A program made the position numbers and the translations under genes. Positions 13,301 through 26,000 of a stretch of 64,000 nt of DNA are shown here, piece after piece; position 1 is the first letter of the stretch; each line of letters starts with the position of its first letter. This stretch comes from Nymphaea colorata (Eukaryota; Streptophyta; Magnoliopsida; Nymphaeales; Nymphaeaceae): NCBI RefSeq assembly GCF_008831285.2, contig NC_045141.1, positions 12,326,106-12,390,105 on the forward strand, given 5' to 3'. The notes beneath the pieces are model-generated. The model made no database searches. It was given only the letters and a program-made list of their open reading frames with translations, and was not told the DNA's origin.

Positions 13301-14014
13301 ATTTTTGTAACTACCAACAAAGGAGTTTCAGAGAGTTTGACCAAAACGCTGCATGTTAGCAAAGAAACAACGAAAACCAGCCATATTCTTTACCGTTCCA
13401 GCCAACCCAGCCATCTCTTGTTATCAGAGAATGAAAACATTCTCATATCTAATCAATAAGCTCTTTCTTTACGGTTCTTGATCTTTTAAGTTGGATTCAG
13501 TCCAGCCAGTGTTGTCAACAGAACATTATGACGCATGCTATATGCACTTGATAACAAAGCACATATTAAAAAGCTTGGGAAACATACAACATAATGCAAG
13601 TGGGAAAAAGTGTGTGCTTGTCACACAACAAGGTGCATTTCCCACTATGGAGCATAGCTCGCAAACAAGGCACATACTGTATTCCATGCTCTGCTGTGCT
13701 TCTTTGTGTTCTTTATATTTTCTTTGTGTTAGTCTAAGTCACACGGGTGTGCCAACTATGGTGGCGCACCCACACCGATGCGGGTGCGGCCCGACACGGC
13801 ACCCGATTCGATCAAACTGAATCGAGTGCTGCTGACACAATCCATTCTTCTTTCCTCTTTTTTTTTTTCATTTTTTTCCTTCACCTATCTTTCCTCTTCT
13901 CTCTCTCCTCCCTTATTTTATTTAAGAAAACTTCAAATTTTGTATGAGATTACGGTAACCTTGATAAAAAAAAGTCTAAAAATATAGACAAATAAAATTA
14001 CTTACATAACAAAT

Positions 14015-14051
<37 letters not shown>

Positions 14052-17000
14052 TCTCGCACCCAATTTTCTTTTTTGGAAATTTCCACATCCAGCACTGACA
14101 CCAGCACCAACTCCAACACTCACACCCATGTGACTGTAAAAAGTGACTATAACAGTCACAAAATATGTATTTAGCAATAAAGAGGCACTAAGGCCAAGTG
14201 AGGAATAACATATGAAGGCTGTAAAACACAGCTTATATTTACAAAGACTCTTACAAGAATATATACAAGAGGGAATAAGAAGAGAGGAGCTGAACTAGCT
14301 GTTGAGCTAGTTCCAACGGCTCTTAATAGAGCTGTTGGAACTGCCAACGGCTAGTTTGGCAGTAATAAAATACAAATAAAAAATAAAGAGAAAAGAAAGA
14401 AATAAACTAAATCCTAACTAATCCTAAACTAACTCTTAACTAAGATAATACCTAATTAAGAGATAACAACAGTAAGAAATCATATTTCTTAACACCCCCC
14501 CCTTAAACTTATGGTGCTATCACCGAGAGTTTATCTAAAAGAAAATTGAATCCGGGAGAATATAGAGGCTTTGTGAAGAAATCATCCAGCTGAAAATCAG
14601 GGGATACATATGGAAGCTTGATAGTCTTCTTAAAAAATTCTTCACGAACATAGTGACAGTCCATCTTTATATGCTTTGTTCGTTCATGGAATGTTTGATT
14701 CTTGGCAATGCAAATAGAACTCTTGTTGTCGCAGCATAAATTAGTGGGTTCTTCTATCCTTGTTCCCATATCGATGAGCATTTGGCGAAGCCAGACAATT
14801 TCCATAGTTGTAGAAGCCATGGCTCGATATTCAGCTTCAGTAGAGAATAGTGAGACTTTCTGTTGCTTTTTGCACTTCCATGAGATGAGTGATTCCCGTA
14901 GAAAAACACAAAATCTAGTAGTTGAGTGTCTATCATTTGGATCTCCTCCCCAGTCAACATCAGTATAAGCAATCAAGTTCAAGTAGGAAGAGGAAGACAT
15001 AAATACTCCCTTATTTATTGTTCCCTTAATATATTTGATGATACGAAGAACAGCTCCCATATGAACAGTTGATGGAGCATATTGAAACTGACTCACAATA
15101 TGAACTGCATGAGCAATGTCAGGCCGAGTGATGCTAAGGTACATCAAGGATCCCACAAGTTGTCGGTAAGGAGTGAGATTGGCAAGTGGAACTCCATTAT
15201 CAATCTTTATCTAGCTTCCTACTGCTTCAGGAGTTTCTGTGACCTTATCATCCGTTATGCCTGATTTATCAATGATCTCTGCAGCAAACTTAGTTTGTGA
15301 CAAAAAATATCCTCTAGTAGAATATACAACCTCAATACCCAAGAAACACGTTAGAAAACCTAAATCTTTCATTTCAAAAGTTTCTTGTAGTAATTTCTTA
15401 CATTCTCTAATACCTTCCTTATCACTAGCTGTAATAATCATATCATCAACATACAATAGAAGAATTATGATACCTGCAATAGTATACTTAACAAACAAGG
15501 CAGTGTCAGTTAAGCAAAAATGAAACCTATAATCAGAAATAACAGAGTTAAAACGGTCAAACCAAACTTTAGGAGCTTGTTTGAGGCCATAAAGAGTCTT
15601 CTTAAGTCTAAGAACTTTCCCTTGAGAAACTGACAGCCCTGGTGGAACTTCCATATAGACTTATTCCATAAGATCTCAATTTAAAAAGGCATTTTTAACA
15701 TTCATTTGGTAGATATTCCAGTTTTTAATAGATGCTAAAGCAATAAGTGTCCTAACAGTAGTCATTCTAGCTACAGGGGCAAATGTTTCCTCATAGTCAA
15801 TACCATATTCTTGAGCGTATCCTTTGGCAACAAGTCTTGCTTTATATCTCTCTAGAGATCCATCGCTTTTAGTTTTCACCTTGTATACCCACTTGCATCC
15901 AATAGTCTTTTTTCCTATGGGTAAATCTTGTATTTCCCAAGTTTGGGCTTTTCTCAAAGCATCCAATTCTTCTAACATGGCATTCTTCCACTCAATATAT
16001 TTGGAGGCTTCATTAAACGTAGAAGGTTCAAAGTGAGAATGAATGACATTAATTCTAGCTCTATGTGTTGGGGTAAAAGTTTCATATGATACAAACCTAT
16101 TGGGTTGTCTTGAATTTCTAGTGGATCTTCTAAGGTTTTCCTCACTTGGAGTTGGAGTTGGTTGGAGATCACTAGTCTCATGATATTCTTCCTCACCAAC
16201 ATCTTGTTGCTGGTTTCTTCTATGATATGTGATTATATCCTTGGCTACTCTACTATCATTATCATCAGTGTTACTACCATCAACATCATGCATTTCATCA
16301 TCACATTGAGAGAGAGATTTAAATAAAAAGGAATAATCATTGTTGTGTTGTGACCCTCCACAATTTTTAAATCCATTTTCATCTTCACAAAACTTTACAT
16401 TTCTTGAAACTATGATCTTGTCTTTGACTGGATCATAACATTTGTAGTTTTTTTGTGTCTCAGAATAACCAATGAAATCACATTCAACAACTTTTGAACT
16501 AAGTTTATCAGCCTTGTCATTAAGAACAAAGCATTTGCATCCAAAAACACGAAGTCTATTAAAATCGGGTTCATACTTAAATAATTTATCAAATGGGGTT
16601 GTATTGTTTAAAACTTTTGAAGGCATTCTGTTTATGAGATAAACAGAGGCAAGAGCTGTTTCAACCCAAAAGTTTTTAGGCACATTTTTGGCCATAAGAA
16701 GAGTTCTTGTTGTTTTAATTATGTGTCTATGTTTTCTTTCAGAAAGTCCATTTTGTTGAGGTGTTCTTGGACATGATTTTTGATGAACTATACCATAGTT
16801 TTCCAAATACCTTTTGAACTCATTTGAAATGTATTCTCTCCCAAAATTAGTCCTTAAAATTTTTAATTTGGCATTCAACTGTGTTTGTGCCAACTTGTGA
16901 AAATTTTTGAATATCTCAAAAACTTCATATTTATATCTTAGGAAATATATCCAACAATACCTAGTGAAATCATCAACAAAGATTACATAATATGACAATC

Positions 17001-20000
17001 CTCCTTTTGACATGATAGGAGATGGTCCCTGTAGAAACAAGCAACGCAAGAAGATAATGGAGAAGAAACACACGATATACGTGGAAAACCTCAGTAAAAT
17101 GTGAAAAACCACGGAGAAGCTCTAACCTAGGGGCAAGACCGCAACCCTAGAAGAGAGAATGTTATTTTCACTTAATCAACAATTACACAATAAGTGAGAT
17201 AATATAAGAGGGAGGCCCGCCTAGGGTACCGAGCCACCCTCGGTACCCGCACCCATGGGACCGGGTCCATATCCAGACCCGGTTCCCTATACAAGATATT
17301 CTAACACTCCCCCTCAAGCTTGGCATACATGTCAAACATGCCAAGCTTGCTCACATTTTTCTCGAATTGAGATGTACATAAGACTTTGGTCAAAACATCG
17401 GCAATTTGATCTTCAGACTTCATGTACGGCAGGATCAACTCCTTGGAATCTATACGTTCCCGTATGAAATGGCGATCAATCTCCACATGTTTAGTTCTGT
17501 CATGAAGGACGGGATTGTTTGCAAGGTTAATCGCAGACTTGTTGTCACAGTACATCTTCATCTTTTCTTCCGTTTCAACTCCAATATCCGCTAGGAGAAT
17601 CTTTAACCATAGCATTTCTGTAACTCTCATAGCCACAGCCCTGTATTCAGCCTCAGCACTGGATCTAGAGCAAACTTCTTGCCTTTTACTTCTCCATACA
17701 ATCAGGTTACCCCCCAGAAAGATGCAGTACCCTGTGGTAGACCTCCTAGTATCAGTGCATCCTGCCCAATCTGCGTCAGAGTATCCTTCAATATTAAGTT
17801 GGTCTTGCTGAGTATAGAGTAATCCTTTCCCTGGGTCATTCTTTAGGTACCCCAACACTCTTTCTGCACTCTTCCAGTGACAATCAGTAGGCGCATGCAT
17901 AAACTGACTCAACACATTCACAGCATACGTAATATCAGGGCGAGTAAGAGTAAGATAGATGAGCTTACCAACCAGCCTCTAATACCTCCCTTTTCCTTCC
18001 TCATCAAGGATGTTGCCAGTTTTGATGCTTATCTTTGTACCAGACTCCATTGGAGTTAGAAATGATCTACATCCAAGTTTGCCTGTCTCCTTTAAAAGAT
18101 CCAGAGTGTATTTCCTTTGGCTCATAACAAGCTCTGTCTCTGACCGAGCAATCTCGATTCCCAGAAAGTACCTTAGTTTACCCAAATCTTTAAAATCAAA
18201 TTCGGCAGCTAACCTTTCCTTCATCTTCCTTTTTTCTTCTTCATCGTCACCTGTGACTATCATATCATCAACATACACAAGAAGAAGACTCACCAGGCCA
18301 TTTCTCTGCTTAATGAATAAGGTGTGATCACCATTTCCCTGTTTGTATCCATTAGTCTTCATCACTATCCTCAGCCTTTCAAACCATGCTCTAGGAGACT
18401 GCTTTAACCCATACAAGGCTTTCTTGAGATGACAACATTTTCCGCTTTGAACATATCCAGGAGTCATGCTCATGTAGACCTCTTCTTGTAGATAGCCGTT
18501 CAAGAAGGCATTGTTGACATCAAGCTGATCCATGCTCCACTTCTTTTGCACTGCAAGTGCTAAGATGACCCTCACAGTTTTCAGTTTAGCAACAGGGGCA
18601 AAGGTTTCGAGGTAATCAATACCATATTTTTGGCTGAACCCCTTTGCAACAAGACGAGCCTTATACCTCTCCATGGTGCCATCCGGTTTGTATTTCACAT
18701 TGAACACCCACTTGGAACCAACTAAATGAGTCCCCTTGGGAATATCAACTACTTCCCAAGTATCATTCTTCGCCAAGGCCTCCATCTCCTCTGTCATGGC
18801 ATGTAGCCATTTAGGATCCTCTCTAGCATCTTCCACACACCTGGGAATCACAGACTTAGACAAGGATGTAATAAAGCATTTGTAATCCTTACTAAGTTTC
18901 GCATAAGAGACAAATCTCTGAATAGGATGAGAAGTACATGACTTGGTGCCCTTGCGCAAGGCTATAAGAAGCTCTTCATCGATTTGACTTGGGTCATTCG
19001 GGGAACTCACAGGATTGGGATTGGTTATATCAACATTCTCAACCACATCTGTCTTCTTCCTGGTGTACACCTGGCCAAACAAGTGATCACGAGCTGTGGA
19101 CTGATTGACAACAAGGCCCCCGTCCGTGTGACTGTCTCTACCATCTCTGACTGTGTCTGTCACACTGTGACTAACCTTGTAATCCAAGAAGTCCATAAAA
19201 TGAATCAATTGATTTGAGGAATACTCTTCACTACTGTTCCCTAGACACTCCCCCTGAAGAGGATTCACAGGAAAGTACGCCTCATGCTCATGAAAAGTAA
19301 CATCCCGGGAGACATAGACTTTAGAAGTGGTAGGATCAACACATTTGTATCCCTTCTGAGTGGAGGAATACCCCAGGAAGACAGCCTTGATAGACCGAGG
19401 GTCAAGTTTCTTGAGGATGAGACTATGGTCATGAACAAAACAGACACACCCGAACACCCGAGGAGTAAGAGGCCAGGGATTCTGAGTGGGCCACAGCATA
19501 GAATATGGGGAATGACCCTGCAACACACGGGTAGGCATACGATTAATAAGGTGGGCACTAGTGAGAAGTGCATCACCCCAGTAGCGCTTAGGAAGCTGCC
19601 GATGGAACATAATAGCCCGAGTGACATCTAATAAATGGCGATTCTTACGTTCAGCCACGCCATTTTGGGGAGGTATGTAACTACAGGACGTTTCATGAAC
19701 AATACCCTTACTCTTCAAGAAATCATCTAGAGATTGGGAGACATACTCTCTAGCATTATCAGTGCGGAAAGCCTGAACAGAGGTCTGAAACTGAGTCTCA
19801 ACAAAAGCCACAAAATTTTTTACAATGACCGGAACGTCACTACGTTCTTTCAACAGGTACACGAACGTACAACGAGAGTAGTCATCAATAAGAGTTATAA
19901 AATAATGAAAACCACGACACGTGGGTACTCCCGAAGGACCCCAAACATCAGAATGAACCAAAGCAAATGGACGGGTGGTTTTATTGAAAGAAATAGGGTA

Positions 20001-23000
20001 CGAAGCCCTGACATGCTTAGCCAACTGACACACTTCACATGTGAAGGAGTCAATGGAAACAAACGTAAAAAGTCTAGGAAACAACTTCTTGATCAACTGA
20101 AATGGGAGATGTCCAAGACGCTCGTGCCATCGCATAATGATAGACCTGTCGTCCACACCTGACAACTGTCCACTAGTGGCTGAAATCAATGCAGACGCAA
20201 CTTGCACGGGCAGTCTGTAGAGCCCATCAATAACCGAACCAATCCCAATCTTCTTCCCCGTCACCAAGTCCGATAGAAAACAATGGTCAGCCGAGAAAAT
20301 CAGATTACAATTTAGTTCTTTGGTAATACTGCTGACAGATAACAAGTTCACAAGAATATTGAGAACATGAAGAGCATTATGCAGACAATATTTATTTAAC
20401 AAGGACAAACTCCCTTTTCCAGCCACAGAGATAGAAGACCCATCAGCCATAGACACGCGTTGCTGCCCTGAAGACAATTTGTATTCTTGAAACAGCTTAG
20501 GATCCCCTGTCATATGATGAGTAGCCCCACTGTCAACAATCCAATCACCATGGGAGGGATTACCTTGATCACTTGTGGCCACAAGAGCTTGAGCTAACTT
20601 AGCTCCCTCGGTCGTGGAAGTTTCCTCTTGTGTAGTAGAAAGCCGGCTGATATAAGCTTGCAACTCCTTGATTTGCTCAGAGGAAAGCTTTGATTTTTCA
20701 ACATGTGACGAATTACCCTGACTAGAGTCAGGCACAGACGTCCCTCGCCGACTAGAAGGAGGACGACCACGAACAAGTCTCTTCTCAGGATGAATATCCC
20801 AACAGAAATCCACAGAATGCCCCAACTTGTTACAATGACTACAACGCCGAACAGGATGTTGTCCAGTCCCAGAGGCACGGCTAACAAACGCTGAGGGAGA
20901 ACTCCCCTGGCTGGAGTCAATATGCATGACTTGGCGACGTTGTTCCTCAGATTCTACCTGGGCATACACCTCCTCAATCCCAGGAATCTCGTCACAGTTT
21001 AGAATTTGGCTCCTAATGGATTCAAATTCATCACGTAATCCTCCAAGAAAAATGAAGGTCTGGTCCATCCATTCTTTTTCCCAGTACAGGGCATGATCAG
21101 AACCACAATGCCAGTCATCATTCACATGATAGTCCAGTTCCTCCCATTTAGTCTTCAGGGCGGCAAAGAAGGATGCCACAGACAAGTCACCCTGTTTAAG
21201 GGAGTAGATGCCACGTTTGATTTGGTACGTGCGCAAGACTCTCTTCTTACGGCCATACATCCTTGCAAGCACAGTCCACATGTCATATGCAGTCGACTTA
21301 CGCAAGATCAGGGGCTGAATATCAGCGAAAACAGAACTAATGATCCATACTTTAACTTGGCTATCTTCCAACGCCCAAGTCGCCCATTGTGGATCCGTTT
21401 TAGAAGGTGCAGGTTTCTCCCCAATGATGTAGGGAAGACGACCGCGACTGGTAATCCCTATTTCAAGTGCAGTAGACCAAGAGAGATAGTTGTCTTTGTT
21501 CAGCCGAATGGAGGTGACTTGAACAGGCAAGTTCTCGCTCTTGGTATGACTGCCCGAGTCAAAGGCAGCATCGATCTTGCAAGTCATCTCTTCTGCCATC
21601 ACAATCCCCACAGGAAGGCAATATCCAACACCAGGACACGCGGCACCAGCCCAAGAGAAAACAAGACAAGCGGCGGCGAAGGTGGAAGAACCACGGCGGA
21701 AGAGACTTAAGGCCTGACGGCGGCGGCAGAAGAAGCCCTGACGGCGACGGCGAGAGAAACCCTGGCAGCGGCGGAAGAACAGCGGCGCCGCAGGTCACCA
21801 GCAGCGGAAACGCAGCGGCGGTGGGCGAAAAACGTCAGCGGCAGCGACGGAAAAAACAGCGGCGGCCGCGGAAACGTCAGCAGCGGCAGGCAGCGGGAAA
21901 AACAAGAAACTCCAACGGCAGCGGAAAAAGGCGGAAATCCACGATCACACCAAAGAATCCACACGCGCTGGCTCTGATACCATGTAGAAACAAGCAACGC
22001 AAGAAGATAATGGAGAAGAAACACACGATATACGTGGAAAACCTCAGTAAGAGGTGAAAAACCACGGAGAAGCTCTAACCTAGGGGCAAGACCGCAACCC
22101 TAGGAGAGAGAATGTTATTTTCACTTAATCAACAATTACACAATAAGTGAGATAATATAAGAGGGAGGCCCGCCTAGGGTACCGAGCCACCCTCGGTACC
22201 CGTGCCCATGAGACCGGGTCCATATCCAGACCCGGTTCCCTATACAAGATATTCTAACAGTCCCCATACATCGGAATGAACAAACTCAAAAGGCAAAGAA
22301 GAGAAGAAGTTTCTTTGTCCAAAAGATAAGGATTTCATTTTTCCATGTATGCAATCATTACATTTAAAGTTCTCAATACAAATGTCCTTGATAGGGCTCA
22401 TCATAGACAATTTTCTAATGTTTGGATGACCTAATCTTTGGTGCCAAACATTGATGTTCACATTTTCGACATAGTGACAAAATTTTTCTTTGGGGATACA
22501 TAAATTGTTCATGTAGTAGAGGTCCCATTTTCTAAAACCTTCCCCAATCAATCTCCCGGTTTGGTGATCCTCCACCAAACATTTATTTGATGAGAAAACT
22601 ACGTCAAAACCAAGATCTGAGATTTTAAACACAGAAAGTAAGTTAAGATTAAGTTTAGGGACAAAACCAACTTTTGGAACAAAAAAATTTTGTTTTCCAA
22701 ATTCTTTTTCAAAATTCCCAATCCCTTTAACACTCAAAGAAGTACCATCGGCAGTAACTACATTTGATTCTTTTCTTGTTTGTTCAAAATTGGTCAAAGA
22801 TGATATATTTGGTGTCATATGAAAAGATGCACCGGAATCTAAAAGCCAACAAAACATACCGGGAGTGTTGGAGATGGATGCGATTGTTGCTAGTGCTCCG
22901 GAATTTGACTCCTTGATCATGGGTTGAAGGGCCGTCGTGATTTGATTCAACGTTGTGGAGATTGATGAAAGATCACATCCTTCATTTGCAACATTTGCAG

Positions 23001-26000
23001 CCCTTCTTTGATCAAATTGTCTAGTGTTGTGTTGTCCACCTTGAGGATATGAAATTCCCCGGTTGTGTTGCCCTTCTTGAGGATATGAAGTTCCTCCTTT
23101 GAAAAGATTTCCTCCATGTTTTCGACATTGTCCTTCATTGTTGTTCAACTTTGGACAACTAGGTCTTATGTGACCCGGTTCATGACAATAGTGACAAACA
23201 ACTTTATATTCTCCTCTATTTTGATTTCTAAAGTGAGGAGGTCTAAAGGATTTGATGTTGTTTCCGGGTTTAGAGGCGGCTAAGACTCTTTCTTCTTCTT
23301 GTTTTGAAATAAGAACACTATCCTTATCCATTTCTTTGGATAGTTTCATTCTAGTTTCTTCTCCACTTAGCTTTGTAAGTAGTTCATGGATGAGTGGAGG
23401 AGAGGCTAGGGAAAGAAGGGCTGACCTTATTTGTTCAAATACGGGTCGTAGCCCTTGAAGAAATTGAAAAAACCTAAATTCATCAACTTCATTTCTTCTA
23501 ATCTCATGACACTTGCAATCCATCCCTAGTGTGGGACTAAGTTGATCCAACTCATTCCACACACTAGAGATTTCCATAAAATATTCTCTAACATTTTTCT
23601 CTCCTTGTTTGATATATTTTGGGCCTTTTGAATCAAAAGATACTTACGGGCCATATCTTTTTGGGTAAACATTCCATTGAGATATTCCCAAACTTCACTA
23701 GCTTTTTCATAATACATAAGATTTTGAGCAATCCTAGGTTCAATACTCTCATAAATTCATTCTTTAATCCTAGAATTCTTGGCTTCCCAATCATCTAATT
23801 TTTTCTAATATTCATTTATGGCATTTTGTCTTTCCTCTCCATCTAGTTGTTTCTCGATCCCATTTTCTACTTTGGTTAACGTAAGAGAAGGAGGGATAGA
23901 CGTACTTCTTATGAAGCCCCATAGATATTTTCCTTTGATATGCATTTTCAAGCATTTTGCCCATAATGTATAATTGGTTCCATCAAGCTTGTATGGAGCA
24001 TAATAACTTCCTCCTTCGATTGAAACTTTGGAATCCTCCATGAGAGCAATATTTGAAACAATAATCTCCAAGGAAATCAAGAAGAAATTCTTCTAGAAAT
24101 TTCACCAAATAGTTGGTGAGCAGCCACGGCAAATGCCTCCAAAAGATGATATCCACTAGCACAAAAGAATCTTTTCAACGAACCAGCAACTAGAAATAAC
24201 AGCAACAACCTTTGATAGGCTTCAAGAATCAGCACAATGGCTCTGATACCATGTAAAAAGAGACTATAACAGTCACAAAATATGTATTTAGCAATAAAGA
24301 GGCACTAAGGCCAAGTGAGGAAGGATAAAACTGATTCAATATAACATATGAAGGCTGTAAAACACAACTTATATTTACAAAGACTCTTACAAGAATATAT
24401 ACAAGAGGGAATAAGAAGAGAGGAGCTGAATTAGCCGTTGAGCTAGTTCCAACGGCTCTTAATAGAGCTGTTGGAACTGCCAACGGCTAGTTTGGCAGTA
24501 ATAAAATAAAAATAAAAAATAAAAGATAAAGAGAAAAGAAAGAAATAAACTAAATCCTAACTAATCCTAAACTAACTCTTAACTAAGATAATACCTAATT
24601 AAGAGATAACAATAATAAGAAATCATATTTCTTAACAGTGACATAGCCACATAGGTGTTAGTGTCTCATTCATTTTGCATTATGCAAGCTTTTCTCTTCA
24701 ACGATATTTTCTGCACAAATTTTTTTTCTGAATATTCACTTTGCAGTGCATTATGTAAATTGTTTTTATGTAATTTTCTCATGCAAATAGTATTGCAGTA
24801 ACAGGGAAGACAAACCGCAAACACTTTCTTATGATTAATTGCTATGAAAAGATGATTGTGTGTGTGTGTGTGTGCGTTGTAAATTCCAATTGCTTGGATT
24901 TTTTGTGTCTGGTCCTGTATATAAAATCAGGCAATCACTTGAACTCTTATTGTGTATTGATTTAATAGCTTTAGGTTCTTCTTGTAATCATTTACTGGCT
25001 CATAGATAGATAATGTGGTTGTTTAATCTTCGCTTTCTTTTTATGAGAAAAGCTGACCATTTATGCTTTGCAGCTTACATGTTGCTTCAAGGCTGGATGT
25101 TGTGCTTTTCAAGCCTCGATGCGTTTGGCAATATTGATTCCACTGACCTCCAGACACACAATATAAGTTGCCATGGTGAAATATTTGCCTCATTCAACTT
25201 TTTATTCAATTTTGGTGCAATTCTTGGTTACTAGTAGGGTCTAATTTTGTGGTTTCATTTTTTTCTTTCTGTAGAAACATGCAACACACGAAGGAAGAAG
25301 AGAGGAACACACGATATACGTGGAAAAACCTCAGAAAGAGGAAAAAAAACCACGGGAAGCTCTGACCTAGGTGCACACCACAACCCTAGGAGATAGAAAA
25401 TCTATTCACTTAATTTAACAATTACACTTAAGTGAGGATTATATAGGAGGGAGAGAAAGAGTACCGCCTAGGGTACCGAGCCAGTCTCGGTACCCGTGCC
25501 CCATGGGACCGGGTCCAGAATTGGACCCGGTTCCCATTACAATCTATTTCAACACTCCCCCTCAAGCTTGGCATACATGTCAAACATGCCAAGCTTGCTA
25601 ACATTTTTCTCAAATTGAGATGTACATAAAGACTTGGTTAAGACATCAGCAACTTGATCTTCAGACTTCATATAGGGCAGGATCAACTCCTTAGAATCTA
25701 TGTGTTCCCGTATGAAGTGACGATCGATCTCCACATGTTTGGTTCTGTCGTGTAGGACTGGATTGTTTGCCAAGTTAATAGCCGACTTGTTGTCACAATA
25801 CATCTTCATCTTCTCTTCCATTTTCACCCCAATATCTGCTAATAGAATTTTGAGCCATAACATTTCTGTAACCCCCATAGCAACCGCCCTGTATTCAGCC
25901 TCAGCACTGGACCTAGAACAAACTTCTTGTCTTTTACTTCTCCATACCACCAGGTTACCTCCAAGAAAGATGCAGTATCCTGTGGTAGACCTTCTAGTAT

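Larger units (their letters stand above)
17030..22259 (-). mobile_element. Copia B: near-complete Ty1/copia retrotransposon nested in copia A
   Basis: 5230 bp with two 277-bp LTRs (17030-17306 and 21983-22259), target duplication GTCCC (17025-17029 and 22260-22264), and primer-binding site TGGTATCAGAGCC next to the 5' LTR (21970-21982). Polypurine tract GAGGGGGAG adjoins the 3' LTR. By eye the LTRs differ at about six positions, so it is relatively young. The insertion cuts copia A's integrase region. Confidence 0.96.
14135..24637 (-). mobile_element. Copia A: Ty1/copia LTR retrotransposon, interrupted by copia B
   Basis: LTRs at 14135-14494 (3') and 24252-24637 (5'), starting TG and ending CA. 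Target duplication GTGAC at 14130-14134 and 24638-24642. The primer-binding site on the minus strand next to the 5' LTR is TGGTATCAGAGCC (initiator-Met tRNA). A G-rich polypurine tract adjoins the 3' LTR (about 14495-14503). Without copia B the element is about 5.27 kb. Domain order gag, protease, integrase, RT, RNase H is the copia order. Coding sequence is decayed. Confidence 0.95.
13734..24654. mobile_element. MITE-like element, GTCACATGGG family (copy 2), split by copia A
   Basis: Left arm 13734-14134 begins CTAAGTCACACGGGTGTG. Right remnant 24643-24654 follows copia A's target duplication. Removing copia A (14135-24637 plus one GTGAC) restores an element of about 413 bp flanked by GTGTTAGT at 13726-13733 and 24655-24662, an exact 8-bp duplication. 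The arm contains internal TGCGGGTGCGGC-type motifs and an (AT)n run. Confidence 0.65.

Noticed and set aside
14135-24637. Reading copia A as one 10.5 kb element with four LTRs or a new mosaic retroelement
   Set aside because: Target duplications and domain order show two ordinary elements, one nested in the other.
25013-25234. 73-codon + strand frame between copia A and C
   Set aside because: No domain, inside a proven intron of the opposite strand, and not flanked by convincing splice sites.
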